A stretch of DNA of 51,702 bases. Source: Phycisphaeraceae bacterium. GTDB taxonomy: Bacteria > Planctomycetota > Phycisphaerae > Phycisphaerales > Phycisphaeraceae. Where the stretch lies: assembly GCA_002716625.1 (NCBI GenBank), contig PBAS01000046.1, positions 1 to 51,702 of the forward strand, in the 5' to 3' direction. This document shows positions 1-8,625 of the stretch, piece by piece (positions within the stretch are counted from its first letter, which is position 1; each line of letters starts with the position of its first letter). Under the pieces are notes generated by a model. The model made no database searches. It was given only the letters and a program-made list of their open reading frames with translations, and had not been told where the DNA came from. The position numbers and the translations under genes are program-made.

Positions 1-649
1 CGTTACAACCGTTCAAGACATGACTGACAAGCCGCTGTCGATCGACTCGTCGCTTATTCACACGATCGAAGCGGGCCTTGAAACATATAGGAATATCGCG
101 GGACGCCCACTGCTGAACTCGGCATCATTGGAACGCGTCGAGGCGCTTGATTTGGCTAAACAATATGAAGCCCATGTCGTTATCACCGGTGCGGGCGAAT
201 CAGGAATGCCCGAGAATGCCGAGCAACGCATTGCCAATGCCACCAAAATGGTGGATATTGCCCTGGACAAGGGGATCGCCATCAGCGATATTCAGGTCGA
301 CCTACTTGTCTTTCCGATTTCCGTGGATAGTTCGTTTGGCCAACATTATCTAGATGCTGTCCGTGAGATTCGGACCAAGTACGGTCCTGATATTCACATT
401 ACCGGTGGCATGAGTAATGTTTCCTTTGGCATTCCCTGCCGCAGCTTGGTCAATGACGTGTTCGTTGATCTCGCCGTCGATGCTGGCGCCGATGGTGGCA
501 TTATCGACCCCGTTACACGCAACATCGATGAAATCCTCAACATGGATCGCAGCACCAAGCCTTACGGGCTGGCCAAAGACATGCTGTTGGGACAGGACCG
601 CAACTGCAAGAACTTCCTACGTGCTTTTCGCCAAGGCGAACTTGCCTAG
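1..649 (+). CDS. Pterin-binding methyltransferase (methyl-THF:corrinoid type), 5' truncated
   Basis: The frame is open to the left edge; the ATG at 20 is internal, since codons for VTTVQD precede it and MTDKPLSIDSS is a mid-protein strand of this family. What remains is the C-terminal two thirds of a TIM barrel of the dihydropteroate synthase/MeTr superfamily. Family-like blocks are VDLLVFPISVD, the pterin-site-like GGMSNVSFGIPCR and DAGADGGIIDP. Known relatives move a methyl group between methyltetrahydrofolate and a corrinoid protein in the cytoplasm. The substrate partner cannot be told from this fragment. A corrinoid or UroD-like partner is not adjacent, although one UroD-family gene lies at the other end of the window. 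It faces the PEP-CTERM gene at 850 convergently. Confidence 0.8.
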   Translation, partial: VTTVQDMTDKPLSIDSSLIHTIEAGLETYRNIAGRPLLNSASLERVEALDLAKQYEAHVVITGAGESGMPENAEQRIANATKMVDIALDKGIAISDIQVDLLVFPISVDSSFGQHYLDAVREIRTKYGPDIHITGGMSNVSFGIPCRSLVNDVFVDLAVDAGADGGIIDPVTRNIDEILNMDRSTKPYGLAKDMLLGQDRNCKNFLRAFRQGELA

Positions 650-849
650 GGCCTTAAGGGTCACATTCGATCAGTTAAACAAATACAAATGGCTAAAGAT
701 GATCGGCGATCGTTGTTCTTCACCTAACCTGGCCAACACATGACATGCCGCGTACTTCTCTCTATAGCCCATAACCAAAGAATACGGGCAAGAAACGCAA
801 AGAATTAGCCGGGGTAGACATGTACGCTGGCTGATCTTCAACCGTGTTT

Positions 850-2262
850 CTATGCCACCTGACGATTAAGTCTCAAAAGCAGGACACTACCCAAGGCCAT
901 GACCGCCATCGAGGTTGGTTCAGGCACCGTTTGGTCCGCACCAGACAGGTAGTGCGTCTGTAAGTTTGACGAACCCTTCGCGGCCGACCAGTTTGCTCCA
1001 ACAATGGCCAGGTCAGCTACATCTACGACACCATCATCATTAAAATCACCATCACCAAATTCAACACCCATCAAATTGAAGTTCGCCCCCACAATTCCCA
1101 GATCCACCACGTCCACAATACCATCACCACTGACATCACCAGGCAAACGAATAGCCATGGGCTCAAATTCAACCACGAGTATGGGTCGGGTTGCCAGATC
1201 TTCGGGCGAAGGATTGGCCCCACCAAACTCGCTGGAACGATATGCTTGGCCAAAGTTTTTCTCGAGGGTTGCAGGTTCATTGCCCAATGCAGTGAGGTAG
1301 ACCCCAAGTTGACTAATCCGCCCATCGATCACCAGTGGGGTTACATCAAACTCCTTAAAACCCTCGGCAGCATCCTGAAACACCTCCACCGCTGCCAAAT
1401 CAGTTGGATCGTAATCACCCTCAAAGCCATCCGCAATGACCCAATGGCGGCCCCATAAAGTCGTACCAATCCCACTGTTACCATAACCAAGACAACCTAC
1501 TCCATAGCACCCACCGGGATCAGTCGCCGGCGGACTTCCAGCAGGAACCGGACCGCACGATGTCTCGGCAATGAAAGGGTCATCCGGAGTATCCGGATAT
1601 CCACAGGTCTCTCCACGAGACCACCAATGGCCCCGCCCACGCCGCCTAGCCCTGCCCGTTGATTCGCCCTTACTCGCTGCACCATCTGACGTACCCCAAA
1701 CGATTGGCACCAGCATTGGTGACAGTTGAATGAGCCCTTGATTGAGTTGGGGCTCCTTGGCAAACCCGGGATCATCTGGACTACCTGATGACGCTCCAGC
1801 AGCCCCCAGATCGTAGGTGTTATAGAGTTTCAGTGTTGCATTGGTAATGGTTGCATCCGGCGGGACTTGACCGGATGAGGTTCCAATCAAATCTCTAAAC
1901 CTAATGGCCATGCGTGAAAAACGATAGATGGGACCTGCCCGCCCGGCAAAGCCAATGGGTTTGTTAAAGAACTGGCCAACTTCCAGAACCGACGACACGC
2001 CACCATTGGTACTCAAGTATTCATACGCGCCAACACTGGCGTGGGGGCCTTCGGAATTGATTGCGGCAAACGTCCCATCCGCATTTGGTGTCATGAAATA
2101 GTTTGCTTCAAAAGCCCAGCGAATACTTGTGTCCCGACTTCCACCATAGCCACTGACACCTTGCTGAAAGGTTAGAATTTCTGCATGTACCGAGGGTACT
2201 GCAATAAAAACCCCCAGTAACAAAACAGTCAATAAATGTGAATTCTCGCACCTGTTTGACAT
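850..2262 (-). CDS. Secreted PEP-CTERM protein with dockerin-like repeats (DNRLRE-like family A)
   Basis: About 470 aa. Start chosen at the ATG at 2262, 11 nt after GGAGGG; a GTG at 2283 has poorer spacing. Residues 1-27 form a signal peptide ending SVHA. The middle (about 40-345) has blocks such as DTSIRWAF, RFSRMAIRFRD and ATITNATLKLYNTYD, resembling DNRLRE-type beta-sandwich domains of cell-surface proteins. An Arg-rich stretch (STGRARRRGRG) lies near residue 205. Two calcium-loop repeats follow (GDVSGDGIVDVVDLGIVGAN and GDFNDDGVVDVADLAIVGAN), then VPEP, a hydrophobic segment and a basic tail, the PEP-CTERM sorting signal. It is paralogous to the gene at 11497-12873. It is probably exported and processed by an exosortase encoded elsewhere. 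Its function is unknown. Confidence 0.88.
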   Translation of the reverse strand: MSNRCENSHLLTVLLLGVFIAVPSVHAEILTFQQGVSGYGGSRDTSIRWAFEANYFMTPNADGTFAAINSEGPHASVGAYEYLSTNGGVSSVLEVGQFFNKPIGFAGRAGPIYRFSRMAIRFRDLIGTSSGQVPPDATITNATLKLYNTYDLGAAGASSGSPDDPGFAKEPQLNQGLIQLSPMLVPIVWGTSDGAASKGESTGRARRRGRGHWWSRGETCGYPDTPDDPFIAETSCGPVPAGSPPATDPGGCYGVGCLGYGNSGIGTTLWGRHWVIADGFEGDYDPTDLAAVEVFQDAAEGFKEFDVTPLVIDGRISQLGVYLTALGNEPATLEKNFGQAYRSSEFGGANPSPEDLATRPILVVEFEPMAIRLPGDVSGDGIVDVVDLGIVGANFNLMGVEFGDGDFNDDGVVDVADLAIVGANWSAAKGSSNLQTHYLSGADQTVPEPTSMAVMALGSVLLLRLNRQVA

Positions 2263-2386
2263 GAAAACCCAAACCCTCCGCACACCAACTATCCAAGTTT
2301 ATCCTATCCGATACCCAATAACAATGAATTTTTTATTTAGGAGGCCATAAAACATGCACCGCCACATAACACGAATGGGAATGGGT

Positions 2387-3535
2387 TCAAACGTGGTCGA
2401 GAGACCATTGCCAAAATTTCAGCGGCAGTACATCACTGGCAAAACCATCGATGCGTTCAGGACCAAAAAGAAGCTTGACGAGTTGTTGGCGTGTCAATGA
2501 CAGGCTCTGCCCGTCACGACTGATAATCATGCGGCCATTGTTTTCCATGACATCAATGTCCTGGTGGCCAAAGGCATCCAGGATACCCTTGGGATCCAGA
2601 ATGTAGAGCATGCCCCAATAATCGCGATGACAGGGCATGCCAAGTCCCTGCAAGATCTTCAAAAATCGATGGCCATCTTGCGGCCCGACCAGAAGCATCT
2701 TTTCACTGGTTGCCACCTTGGTCTGTCTATCCATTTTTGAACCACTCACCTGATCTTTCGCGCAACATTCAAAACGGCGGCGTGCCAAGCCGGAAAGAAT
2801 GTTCGCCGGCCCCGCCCATTCCACGATCACTCCATCACGATCCAGTAAATACGCAGTTGGCCGGGCACCATCGAAAGCCAGTATTAACTGCCATACGCTT
2901 TGAACCTTCGGATCACTACCCGACCCCAAAAGAACCTTCATTAGTTCTGGGGTACGAATACCACCAAGTTTATCCTGGTCACGCAGGCCACCTACCTGCT
3001 CCAAGATCGTGTCATCAAACGGTTCGTCAAAACAACGAACATCAACTTCATCCGAAAGATTCGGCAGCAGAATAATATTGGAATGGTTGAGTTCATAAGA
3101 ACAAAGTATTCCAGCGGTATCCCAACCAAGCCGGCGGTACCACCTGGTAATCCCAGTGGTTAAGCGTGCAACTTGACAACCCAGTTTCTGCATATGGAGA
3201 TGGGCAGCTTGCATCACTGCAGAAGCCAACGCCAAGCCCCTATAGCCAGGCCTGGTAGCAAGGCAGTTAATGCCACCAATCTTCAATCGTGCAGAGGCCA
3301 ACTGAATTTCATTAACCCAGATTGCAACCATGCTGATGATTCGAGAGCCATCTTTGACGACGATAATGTTCCCAAGATTCTCCTGGTTGTAAATAAATGG
3401 ATAATCCGTTGCAATCGTTGGCGGATAACCCCTGACCTGCCGCATCACCAGGTTGGCCAAATCGAGAACCCCGTCCAACTCACCAGGCCGCGCTGCTCGT
3501 GGCCCATCAAACTGGGATGTTTCTTGACTATCCAT
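2387..3535 (-). CDS. GNAT family N-acetyltransferase
   Basis: 382 aa. The N-terminal half is a GNAT fold. The acetyl-CoA loop is at about residues 93-105 (TRPGYRGLALASAVM, an R-G-x-x-[AL] type motif A), preceded by the beta strand IGGINCLATRPG. The remaining ~240 residues contain DRDGVIVEWAGPANILSGLARR and end in LLFGPERIDGF. This two-part build resembles Eis-like or predicted acetyltransferases that carry a C-terminal sterol-carrier-like lobe. The substrate is unknown. The ATG at 3535 has no clear Shine-Dalgarno. It follows the lipoprotein gene at 3547 by 11 nt, so the two are probably co-transcribed. Confidence 0.8.
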   Translation of the reverse strand: MDSQETSQFDGPRAARPGELDGVLDLANLVMRQVRGYPPTIATDYPFIYNQENLGNIIVVKDGSRIISMVAIWVNEIQLASARLKIGGINCLATRPGYRGLALASAVMQAAHLHMQKLGCQVARLTTGITRWYRRLGWDTAGILCSYELNHSNIILLPNLSDEVDVRCFDEPFDDTILEQVGGLRDQDKLGGIRTPELMKVLLGSGSDPKVQSVWQLILAFDGARPTAYLLDRDGVIVEWAGPANILSGLARRRFECCAKDQVSGSKMDRQTKVATSEKMLLVGPQDGHRFLKILQGLGMPCHRDYWGMLYILDPKGILDAFGHQDIDVMENNGRMIISRDGQSLSLTRQQLVKLLFGPERIDGFASDVLPLKFWQWSLDHV

Positions 3536-3546
3536 TGATTTATAAA

Positions 3547-3939
3547 TTAATACCGTACCATGACAAAGCTCCCGGCCTTGCCCGTTCGAGTAGCATATTC
3601 GCCATTAAAATGATTGCCTTGCATCACGCCGGTCCAAGTATATACGCCACCATCCTCCTCCCCCAGGTCGACTTCGCCGTCAAACTTGACCGCCGAACCA
3701 TCTTGACGACCGTGCATTTCAATGTCATACCCGAATTCCCGACCACAGAACCCTGAAAATGTTGCTTGCCAATTGGTCTCATCCAGCCGGCGCGAAACAC
3801 ATCTCAAATCACCACCGTGATCAGAAGATCTTTCATCCACCCAACTACCAGACCACCGACTAATTTCAATCGACTGACAACCTGTCAGGATGAACCCTGC
3901 CACGATTACATGCATCACAGGAAAATATCGCTTGACCAC
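3547..3939 (-). CDS. Small predicted lipoprotein
   Basis: 130 aa. Start is GTG at 3939 with GGAG five nucleotides upstream. A basic N-terminus (MVKRY) and hydrophobic core end in the lipobox LTGC with the lipidated Cys at residue 21. The mature part is rich in Gly, Asp and aromatic residues (SGFCGREFGYDIEMHGRQDG, DGEVDLGEEDGGVYTW), suggesting a small beta-rich fold that binds or displays something at the envelope. I do not recognise a family. It sits between a DsbD-domain-like protein upstream and a GNAT gene 11 nt downstream on the same strand. Confidence 0.7.
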   Translation of the reverse strand: MVKRYFPVMHVIVAGFILTGCQSIEISRWSGSWVDERSSDHGGDLRCVSRRLDETNWQATFSGFCGREFGYDIEMHGRQDGSAVKFDGEVDLGEEDGGVYTWTGVMQGNHFNGEYATRTGKAGSFVMVRY

Positions 3940-3972
3940 AATAGCTCCAATCTTGATTGTTCTACTACCAAT

Positions 3973-4554
3973 TCAATTTGTTATTTGAACGGGAACTTGC
4001 AGGTTGACAGGGGTATCTTCAATAGGGTCATGGCAGATTCGGTCGCTACAAGCCATGTAAGTCAGGCTCAATTCTATCGTTTGACCAGCGGTTTGCGTAT
4101 TGGGAATTACCGGCAAGTACAGCACCACAGGACCATCTGGATAAATGGGGAACTCCGTGGCCAATATCGGGAACGGTTTATTAACAGCAACCTTATCCGA
4201 AGACAGTGCACCTATATATTGAAAATCTTTTGGATTACTCACCTCAACCAACGTTGGTCGGCCCACACCATTAATTCCCCTGGATGGTAATTCTGCACTA
4301 TAAAGATGAAATCCTGAAGAGTCTGGCGTGAAAATCGCGCGAATAATCAAGTATTCATGGTGCCATGCAGCCGCCAATTCAACCAATACCCGACCCTTCG
4401 AATCGTGGTGTGCCTGATCTGAAGGGACAAAACCAAGACCCTGAAGCGTTTTGAGATCAATGACCGCACTTGCATCTGATGTGGTGCCACAGCCACTCTT
4501 CATAAGCAATAAGGCAACAAGAACTGTCACAACCACGATTGTTTTTCGTTTCAT
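3973..4554 (-). CDS. Exported DsbD N-domain-like protein
   Basis: 193 aa. Residues 1-22 form a signal peptide; a Cys at 22 follows MKSG, a poor lipobox because of Lys at -3, so lipidation is doubtful. The C-terminal third reads like the alpha domain of thiol:disulfide interchange protein DsbD: a strand YPDGPVVLYLPVIP, then LTYMACSDRICHDP, then a closing strand PVNLQVPVQI. The two Cys (about 169 and 174) are spaced CxxxxC, one residue closer than in typical DsbD. The membrane and thioredoxin parts of DsbD are absent, so this is a stand-alone periplasmic module. It may accept or pass electrons in periplasmic thiol exchange. That role is inferred from the pattern only. Confidence 0.65.
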   Translation of the reverse strand: MKRKTIVVVTVLVALLLMKSGCGTTSDASAVIDLKTLQGLGFVPSDQAHHDSKGRVLVELAAAWHHEYLIIRAIFTPDSSGFHLYSAELPSRGINGVGRPTLVEVSNPKDFQYIGALSSDKVAVNKPFPILATEFPIYPDGPVVLYLPVIPNTQTAGQTIELSLTYMACSDRICHDPIEDTPVNLQVPVQITN

Positions 4555-4678
4555 GTGTTCGCTAACTCTTGCTTGATCTCATCTATCGACCTGCATCATA
4601 AACAATCATTGGGACTATATGACCACCGGCATCCCACTCAACCTGCCTGCGTTTGGTCACTTGTAAAATGCAGGCCCC

Positions 4679-4996
4679 TCATGTATCCATCGATTCCAGC
4701 AGTTCCGTCATCTCAGCGCAGGCATGTTCATCACCTATTTTCTTGGCCGTCTCGATACCATCTTTAAGCACCGCGCATGCTGCATCCTTGTTGCCCTTGG
4801 CCTCAATCTGGACTGCCTTCTGAAAGTAGGCATAACAGTAATCCGGATCTATCTCCAGTGTTTTATCGAGCCACACGATGGCTTCATCAAGGCACCCAGA
4901 CTTGGCATTTTCCAATGCAATACCATAGGTCAGAAATGCATCCGCAGGGTCGGCTTGATGGAGTTTCGCAAGTTGTTCAAGTCTTGATGTCATCAT
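4679..4996 (-). CDS. Small tetratricopeptide-repeat protein
   Basis: About 105 aa if begun at the ATG at 4996; a GTG at 5014 would add six residues, and neither has a clear ribosome site. It is almost entirely helical. TPR consensus positions are visible in AFLTYGIALENAKSGCLDEA, AIVWLDKTLEIDPDYCYAYF and QKAVQIEAKGNKDAACAVL. No signal peptide, so it should act in the cytoplasm, presumably as a protein-protein adaptor. Similar short TPR proteins beginning MxxRLEQLxKLxxxDPxD are common in bacteria and have no assigned role. It is the first gene of the minus-strand run 850-4996 and diverges from tRNA-Leu. Confidence 0.75.
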   Translation of the reverse strand: MMTSRLEQLAKLHQADPADAFLTYGIALENAKSGCLDEAIVWLDKTLEIDPDYCYAYFQKAVQIEAKGNKDAACAVLKDGIETAKKIGDEHACAEMTELLESMDT

Positions 4997-5066
4997 GAGA
5001 TTGTAATCGACCACACCAAAAGACGCCCGGTATTACATTTTACCGCAAAGGCTTTCATACGTCAGC

Positions 5067-5094
5067 TTGATTGATGTGTAAGGTATCCTAGAAT
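5067..5094 (+). promoter_or_regulatory. Putative sigma70-type promoter of tRNA-Leu
   Basis: TTGATT at 5067-5072 and TAGAAT at 5089-5094, separated by 16 nt, lie about 57 nt before the tRNA. Spacing and distance fit a tRNA promoter. The call rests on consensus match alone. Confidence 0.35.
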
Positions 5095-5151
5095 CGCCCG
5101 TAAAATGACCACTCAAGTAAAGAGGTGACCGAGGTCGAGATATTTAATCAT

Positions 5152-5237
5152 GGCCCTGTGGCGGAACTGGCAGACGCAGCGGACTTAAAATCCGCTGGCC
5201 CGTAAGGGCCGTGCGGGTTCGAATCCCGCTGGGGCCA
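5152..5237 (+). tRNA. tRNA-Leu (anticodon UAA)
   Basis: 86-nt cloverleaf with the long variable arm of a class II tRNA. The acceptor arms are 5152-5158 and 5230-5236, with five Watson-Crick pairs plus two G-T pairs. The anticodon stem is GCGGA/TCCGC around the loop CTTAAAA, giving anticodon TAA. The variable hairpin TGGCCCGTAAGGGCC follows, then the T arm GCGGGTTCGAATCCCGC. The discriminator is A at 5237. CCA is not encoded. Confidence 0.96.
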
Positions 5238-5454
5238 TTGTCTTGGTGGGACATATCGTCGCCAAGTGTGGCATCTTCCGATCGTTGCGAGCGGTCATGG
5301 TGACGTTGGTCATCCAACCGCAATGTGCCATATTGAGACGTGCCGCGACCCATCGATCGAGATCGTGCGTCGCCTCTATTGGTAAGCATTCAAGATGACC
5401 TGGAAAAAGGGACGTAATTGGATCTATGTCAAGCATGTTGAACCTCTAACACAC

Positions 5455-6720
5455 TCATCGCCTACGTTTACCAACCCAGATCAACCCAACACCAAGAACA
5501 CCAATGGTTGCGGGCTCAGGGATCACGCCCGTCAAACCAGCAACACTTAAAGATCGTGCCAACAACGCTGCCTGGGCTGCACTCCAGTTGGCACCCACAA
5601 CGCCGAGATCCGCGACATCCACCACGTTGTCCAGGTTAGCATCGCCATCGACATAGGTCACTTGTGTTGTATTGAAGTTCGCCCCTACGATCCCTAGATC
5701 TGCAACATCCACCACGCCATCACAGTTGAAGTCGCCGGACACCGATGTACCGGGTCCTTGAGGGCCGCATGTCCCTGTGGCCGCCAATATACCAAGGGTA
5801 ATATTATCGAATTGGGCAATCTCGAATGAGGTGCTGCCACCACCCAACTGAATGAAGTCCACATCGTAGTGCCCGGACAATGATTCAAAATCTGCAAGGA
5901 CCAGTTGATCGTTGAAATAGAGATCTAGAAGTTGGACTGCGGACCTGTAGTGAACGGTCACCGTCCCTTCATCCATTGGAATGTCAATCAAAGAATTGGC
6001 CTGGTTCTGGGCCCGCAGATCATGGTCCCCGACTTCTGGTAGCCAAGGCCCATGGTTTACGTAATAGCGATCCTGAAGCCCCTCAGGGGAAAATGAGGCT
6101 TCGTCAACTCCAAACCCGCCATTTAATTGGACCAGATCACTTGTATTTCCACCTCCACCAATTGTCCGACTCGAAATTTCAAATAGCTTGTCACTGCCAA
6201 ACGTATCGCCCGCTACAAACTCTATCTTGAAATCAAACCGAAGAACCCAGTCTTTGTTTGGATCCATGGGCGCACCATCACTGCTACTGGGCCCGGGTGC
6301 AGGCTGATTACGATAGGTTGTCACAGCCCGGACTGTGGGGTTGTTGCACGGCCCTGAGATTCCCCCATTTGGTTTTTGGAAATTACCTGGACATGACCAC
6401 GCACCATCATCAGAAGCCGTGGAGTCGCCCAGGATAAACGATCCTTGAAGAAAGGAGGCCTGTCCCCATTGCCGCGGAGAAAAATCCCAGTTGTCGCACT
6501 CGAGAAGTTCGTTATGCATTTTTCCCCCCTCACCACCCGCACTGGCACGTGGAGCATCTTGGGCGCAACCGGCTTCTGTTGTATCAGGGTCACCGGAAAA
6601 CGGTAGATCCAGTCCAGGTTCCGTGTCATCCAGGAATGGAACCGGTGGTCCGGCACAAATGGGAACCCCGACAATAAGCATCACAGAAAAAGCAATGCCT
6701 TTTATCCCTCCAGCCTTCAT
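5455..6720 (-). CDS. Secreted PEP-CTERM protein with dockerin-like repeats (GPPVPFLD family B, copy 1)
   Basis: About 421 aa from the ATG at 6720, which has AAAGG seven nucleotides upstream; longer in-frame starts would run into the gene at 6797. A signal peptide of about 23 residues ends ICA, so the mature protein would begin GPPVPFLDD. A conserved Cys-containing N-domain follows (GDPDTTEAGC, HNELLECDNWDF). Next is a lectin-like beta-rich region with KDWVLRFDFKIE, GTVTVHYRSA and ADFESLSGHYDVDFIQLGGG. Two dockerin-like calcium repeats and an IPEP-hydrophobic-KRRR PEP-CTERM tail close it. It lies 76 nt downstream of its paralogue at 6797. Further paralogues are at 33905 and 38226. Function unknown; extracellular or envelope-attached. 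Confidence 0.88.
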   Translation of the reverse strand: MKAGGIKGIAFSVMLIVGVPICAGPPVPFLDDTEPGLDLPFSGDPDTTEAGCAQDAPRASAGGEGGKMHNELLECDNWDFSPRQWGQASFLQGSFILGDSTASDDGAWSCPGNFQKPNGGISGPCNNPTVRAVTTYRNQPAPGPSSSDGAPMDPNKDWVLRFDFKIEFVAGDTFGSDKLFEISSRTIGGGGNTSDLVQLNGGFGVDEASFSPEGLQDRYYVNHGPWLPEVGDHDLRAQNQANSLIDIPMDEGTVTVHYRSAVQLLDLYFNDQLVLADFESLSGHYDVDFIQLGGGSTSFEIAQFDNITLGILAATGTCGPQGPGTSVSGDFNCDGVVDVADLGIVGANFNTTQVTYVDGDANLDNVVDVADLGVVGANWSAAQAALLARSLSVAGLTGVIPEPATIGVLGVGLIWVGKRRR

Positions 6721-6796
6721 CAGATCGCCTTTCATAAACCAGAAAATCACAAATTGCCTTGGGGCACATGCCGCACCTTGCCGCCCACCGGAAGAT

Positions 6797-8044
6797 CTAT
6801 CGTCGACGACGCGCGATAACAACCAAACCAGTACCCAGCACCACCAGCGTTGTTGGTTCAGGAATCAATGCGCTGAGACCAGCCGCGTTCAATGCCTGGG
6901 CCAACGAAACACCTTGCGCAGCACTCCAGTTCGCACCCACTACACCGAGATCTGCCACATCAATCTGATTGTCCAAATTGGCGTCGCCGTCGACATAAGT
7001 CACTTCTGTTGTATTAAAGTTGGCACCCACAATGCCAAGATCTGCGACATCAACCAGACCATCGCAATTGAAATCGCCGGGAACTGATGCGCCAGGACCT
7101 TGCGGGCCACAAGCCTCTCCACTGGCCAACACGCCGAGAACCACCTCATCCACAAGCAAGTTCTCAAACGAACCACCTCCACCACCAATCTGGATAAAGG
7201 CGATGTCGTATGCCCCATTACCCGATTCAAAGTCGGCCAACACCAGCGTATCATCCAGCCAGAAATCCATGCGCTGATTTGCAGCCTTGTAATGAACTGT
7301 CACCGTGCCTTCAGTTAATTGGCCTGGGATAATTGTCTCAGATAGCTTGCCGTCAATCACCGGCCCATGCAGGATCCGGTACCGATTGGGAACACCATTC
7401 AAGTACGAAGAGGCCTCGGCGGGGTTGCCGCCAATGGTGTTGTCATTGTTGGCGCCCGTGAGGACAAAAAACCGATGGCCATCACCTGATCTACTTCCCG
7501 GCTCCATCAACTTATCACCACCAAAAGTATCGCCGGGAAGTGTCGAAACCCGCACGCCAGCTGACAGCACCCAATCGATGTCCGTTCTCATTGGTATACC
7601 GTCATTATCCGCAAGCGGCTGGTTCTTGAACGTGGGTTTAACACGTACTGTCGGGTTGGCACATGGACTTCCGGCGAACACACCATTTGGATTGTCTGGA
7701 TCAAACACATTGGCCTCACACTCCCATCCCCCATCACTGGAAAATGGTGACTGGCCCAGCACGAATGCACCTTGAAGGAAGGCGGCCTGCCCCCACTCCT
7801 CGGCGCCAAAACTCCAGTTATCACAGTCAAGAAATTCATTGTGTACCTTACCACTTGCATCATTGTTTCCCGCTCGGGCCGCATCCCGCGCACAACCTTC
7901 TTCAGTCGTATTCGGATCTCCAGAAAACGGGAGATTAACCCCCGGTTCATTGTCATCAAGAAAGGGAATCGGCGGCCCACCAAACACGCTGGTAGCTGCC
8001 AGGGAAAACAGTGTCGCCACGGTAACCAAAAGCTTATGTGTCAT
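6797..8044 (-). CDS. Secreted PEP-CTERM protein with dockerin-like repeats (GPPVPFLD family B, copy 2)
   Basis: About 415 aa. The ATG at 8044 is preceded by a perfect AGGAGG with six-nucleotide spacing, which decides the start over the upstream in-frame codon at 8062. Signal peptide residues 1-22 end SVFG, and the mature chain starts GPPIPFLDD. Same order as its neighbour at 5455: N-domain with GDPNTTEEGC and HNEFLDCDNWSF, beta-rich region with GTVTVHYKAANQRMDFW and FIQIGGG, dockerin pair (GDFNCDGLVDVADLGIVGAN, GDANLDNQIDVADLGVVGAN), then IPEPTTLVVLGTG with a RRRR end. The strong ribosome site suggests substantial expression. It is transcribed away from the gene at 8626 and probably together with 5455. 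Confidence 0.88.
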   Translation of the reverse strand: MTHKLLVTVATLFSLAATSVFGGPPIPFLDDNEPGVNLPFSGDPNTTEEGCARDAARAGNNDASGKVHNEFLDCDNWSFGAEEWGQAAFLQGAFVLGQSPFSSDGGWECEANVFDPDNPNGVFAGSPCANPTVRVKPTFKNQPLADNDGIPMRTDIDWVLSAGVRVSTLPGDTFGGDKLMEPGSRSGDGHRFFVLTGANNDNTIGGNPAEASSYLNGVPNRYRILHGPVIDGKLSETIIPGQLTEGTVTVHYKAANQRMDFWLDDTLVLADFESGNGAYDIAFIQIGGGGGSFENLLVDEVVLGVLASGEACGPQGPGASVPGDFNCDGLVDVADLGIVGANFNTTEVTYVDGDANLDNQIDVADLGVVGANWSAAQGVSLAQALNAAGLSALIPEPTTLVVLGTGLVVIARRRR

Positions 8045-8565
8045 GTGTCGCCTCCTTCTCATTGATGACTAACCCAATGCTTTGATCTGTCGACTGCGTT
8101 TTAGTGTACAGCCATATCATCACTGCAATACCAAACCTCACGCACGGCACGAATGATTCTGTTACCCACCGATCAGCCAAAAGCTGGTAGTTTCAAGATG
8201 GTGGCGCACTGTATAGATATACCGATCCGTACCTTTACCAAGGTAGATAGCAAAACACGTGCCACACCTACCCCACAACAACAACTTTATTCGTAACTGT
8301 TTAAAACAAAACAACTTGACACCACAGTACACAACTGTGCCGAATTCGGGTCAATAGACCACCAAAGGTTTATTTTAGACCTTACTGGCTATGAAATACA
8401 CTAAGCCATCGGCATCAACCGCCTGATATGAACCTAGATTAAAAGGATCATAAATACCTTACCAAGATAGCCACTACTTCTGAATGGTGTCCGTTGCCGA
8501 TCCGCTATATATCAACCAGTTTAATTAGGAATCCGATGACAGGTCATCACCCCAGTAACGATCAG
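8045..8565. other. Divergent intergenic region with two palindromes
   Basis: No credible gene. It separates the minus-strand PEP-CTERM gene from the plus-strand isochorismatase-like gene, so it should hold both promoters. Two inverted repeats stand out: CACAGT-N5-ACTGTG at 8323-8339 and GATGAC-AG-GTCATC at 8535-8548. The second ends 17 nt before the putative -35 box at 8566 and could be an operator. The rest is AT-rich with no recognised signal. Confidence 0.45.
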
Positions 8566-8593
8566 TTGATCTTGCCTATCGGTGTCATATAGT
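8566..8593 (+). promoter_or_regulatory. Putative promoter of the isochorismatase-like gene
   Basis: TTGATC at 8566-8571, a 16-nt spacer and TATAGT at 8588-8593 give a good sigma70-like match about 33 nt before the start codon. The GATGAC/GTCATC palindrome at 8535-8548 lies just upstream. Consensus match only. Confidence 0.45.
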
Positions 8594-8625
8594 GAGCCGG
8601 GACTCATTAATCACGAGAGCATGTG

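Noticed and set aside
5144-5436. Two minus-strand ORFs of ~80 codons across tRNA-Leu, one containing AGFEPA
   Set aside because: They are translations of the complement of the tRNA gene; such AGFEPAR strings are a known artefact and no ribosome site or family is present.
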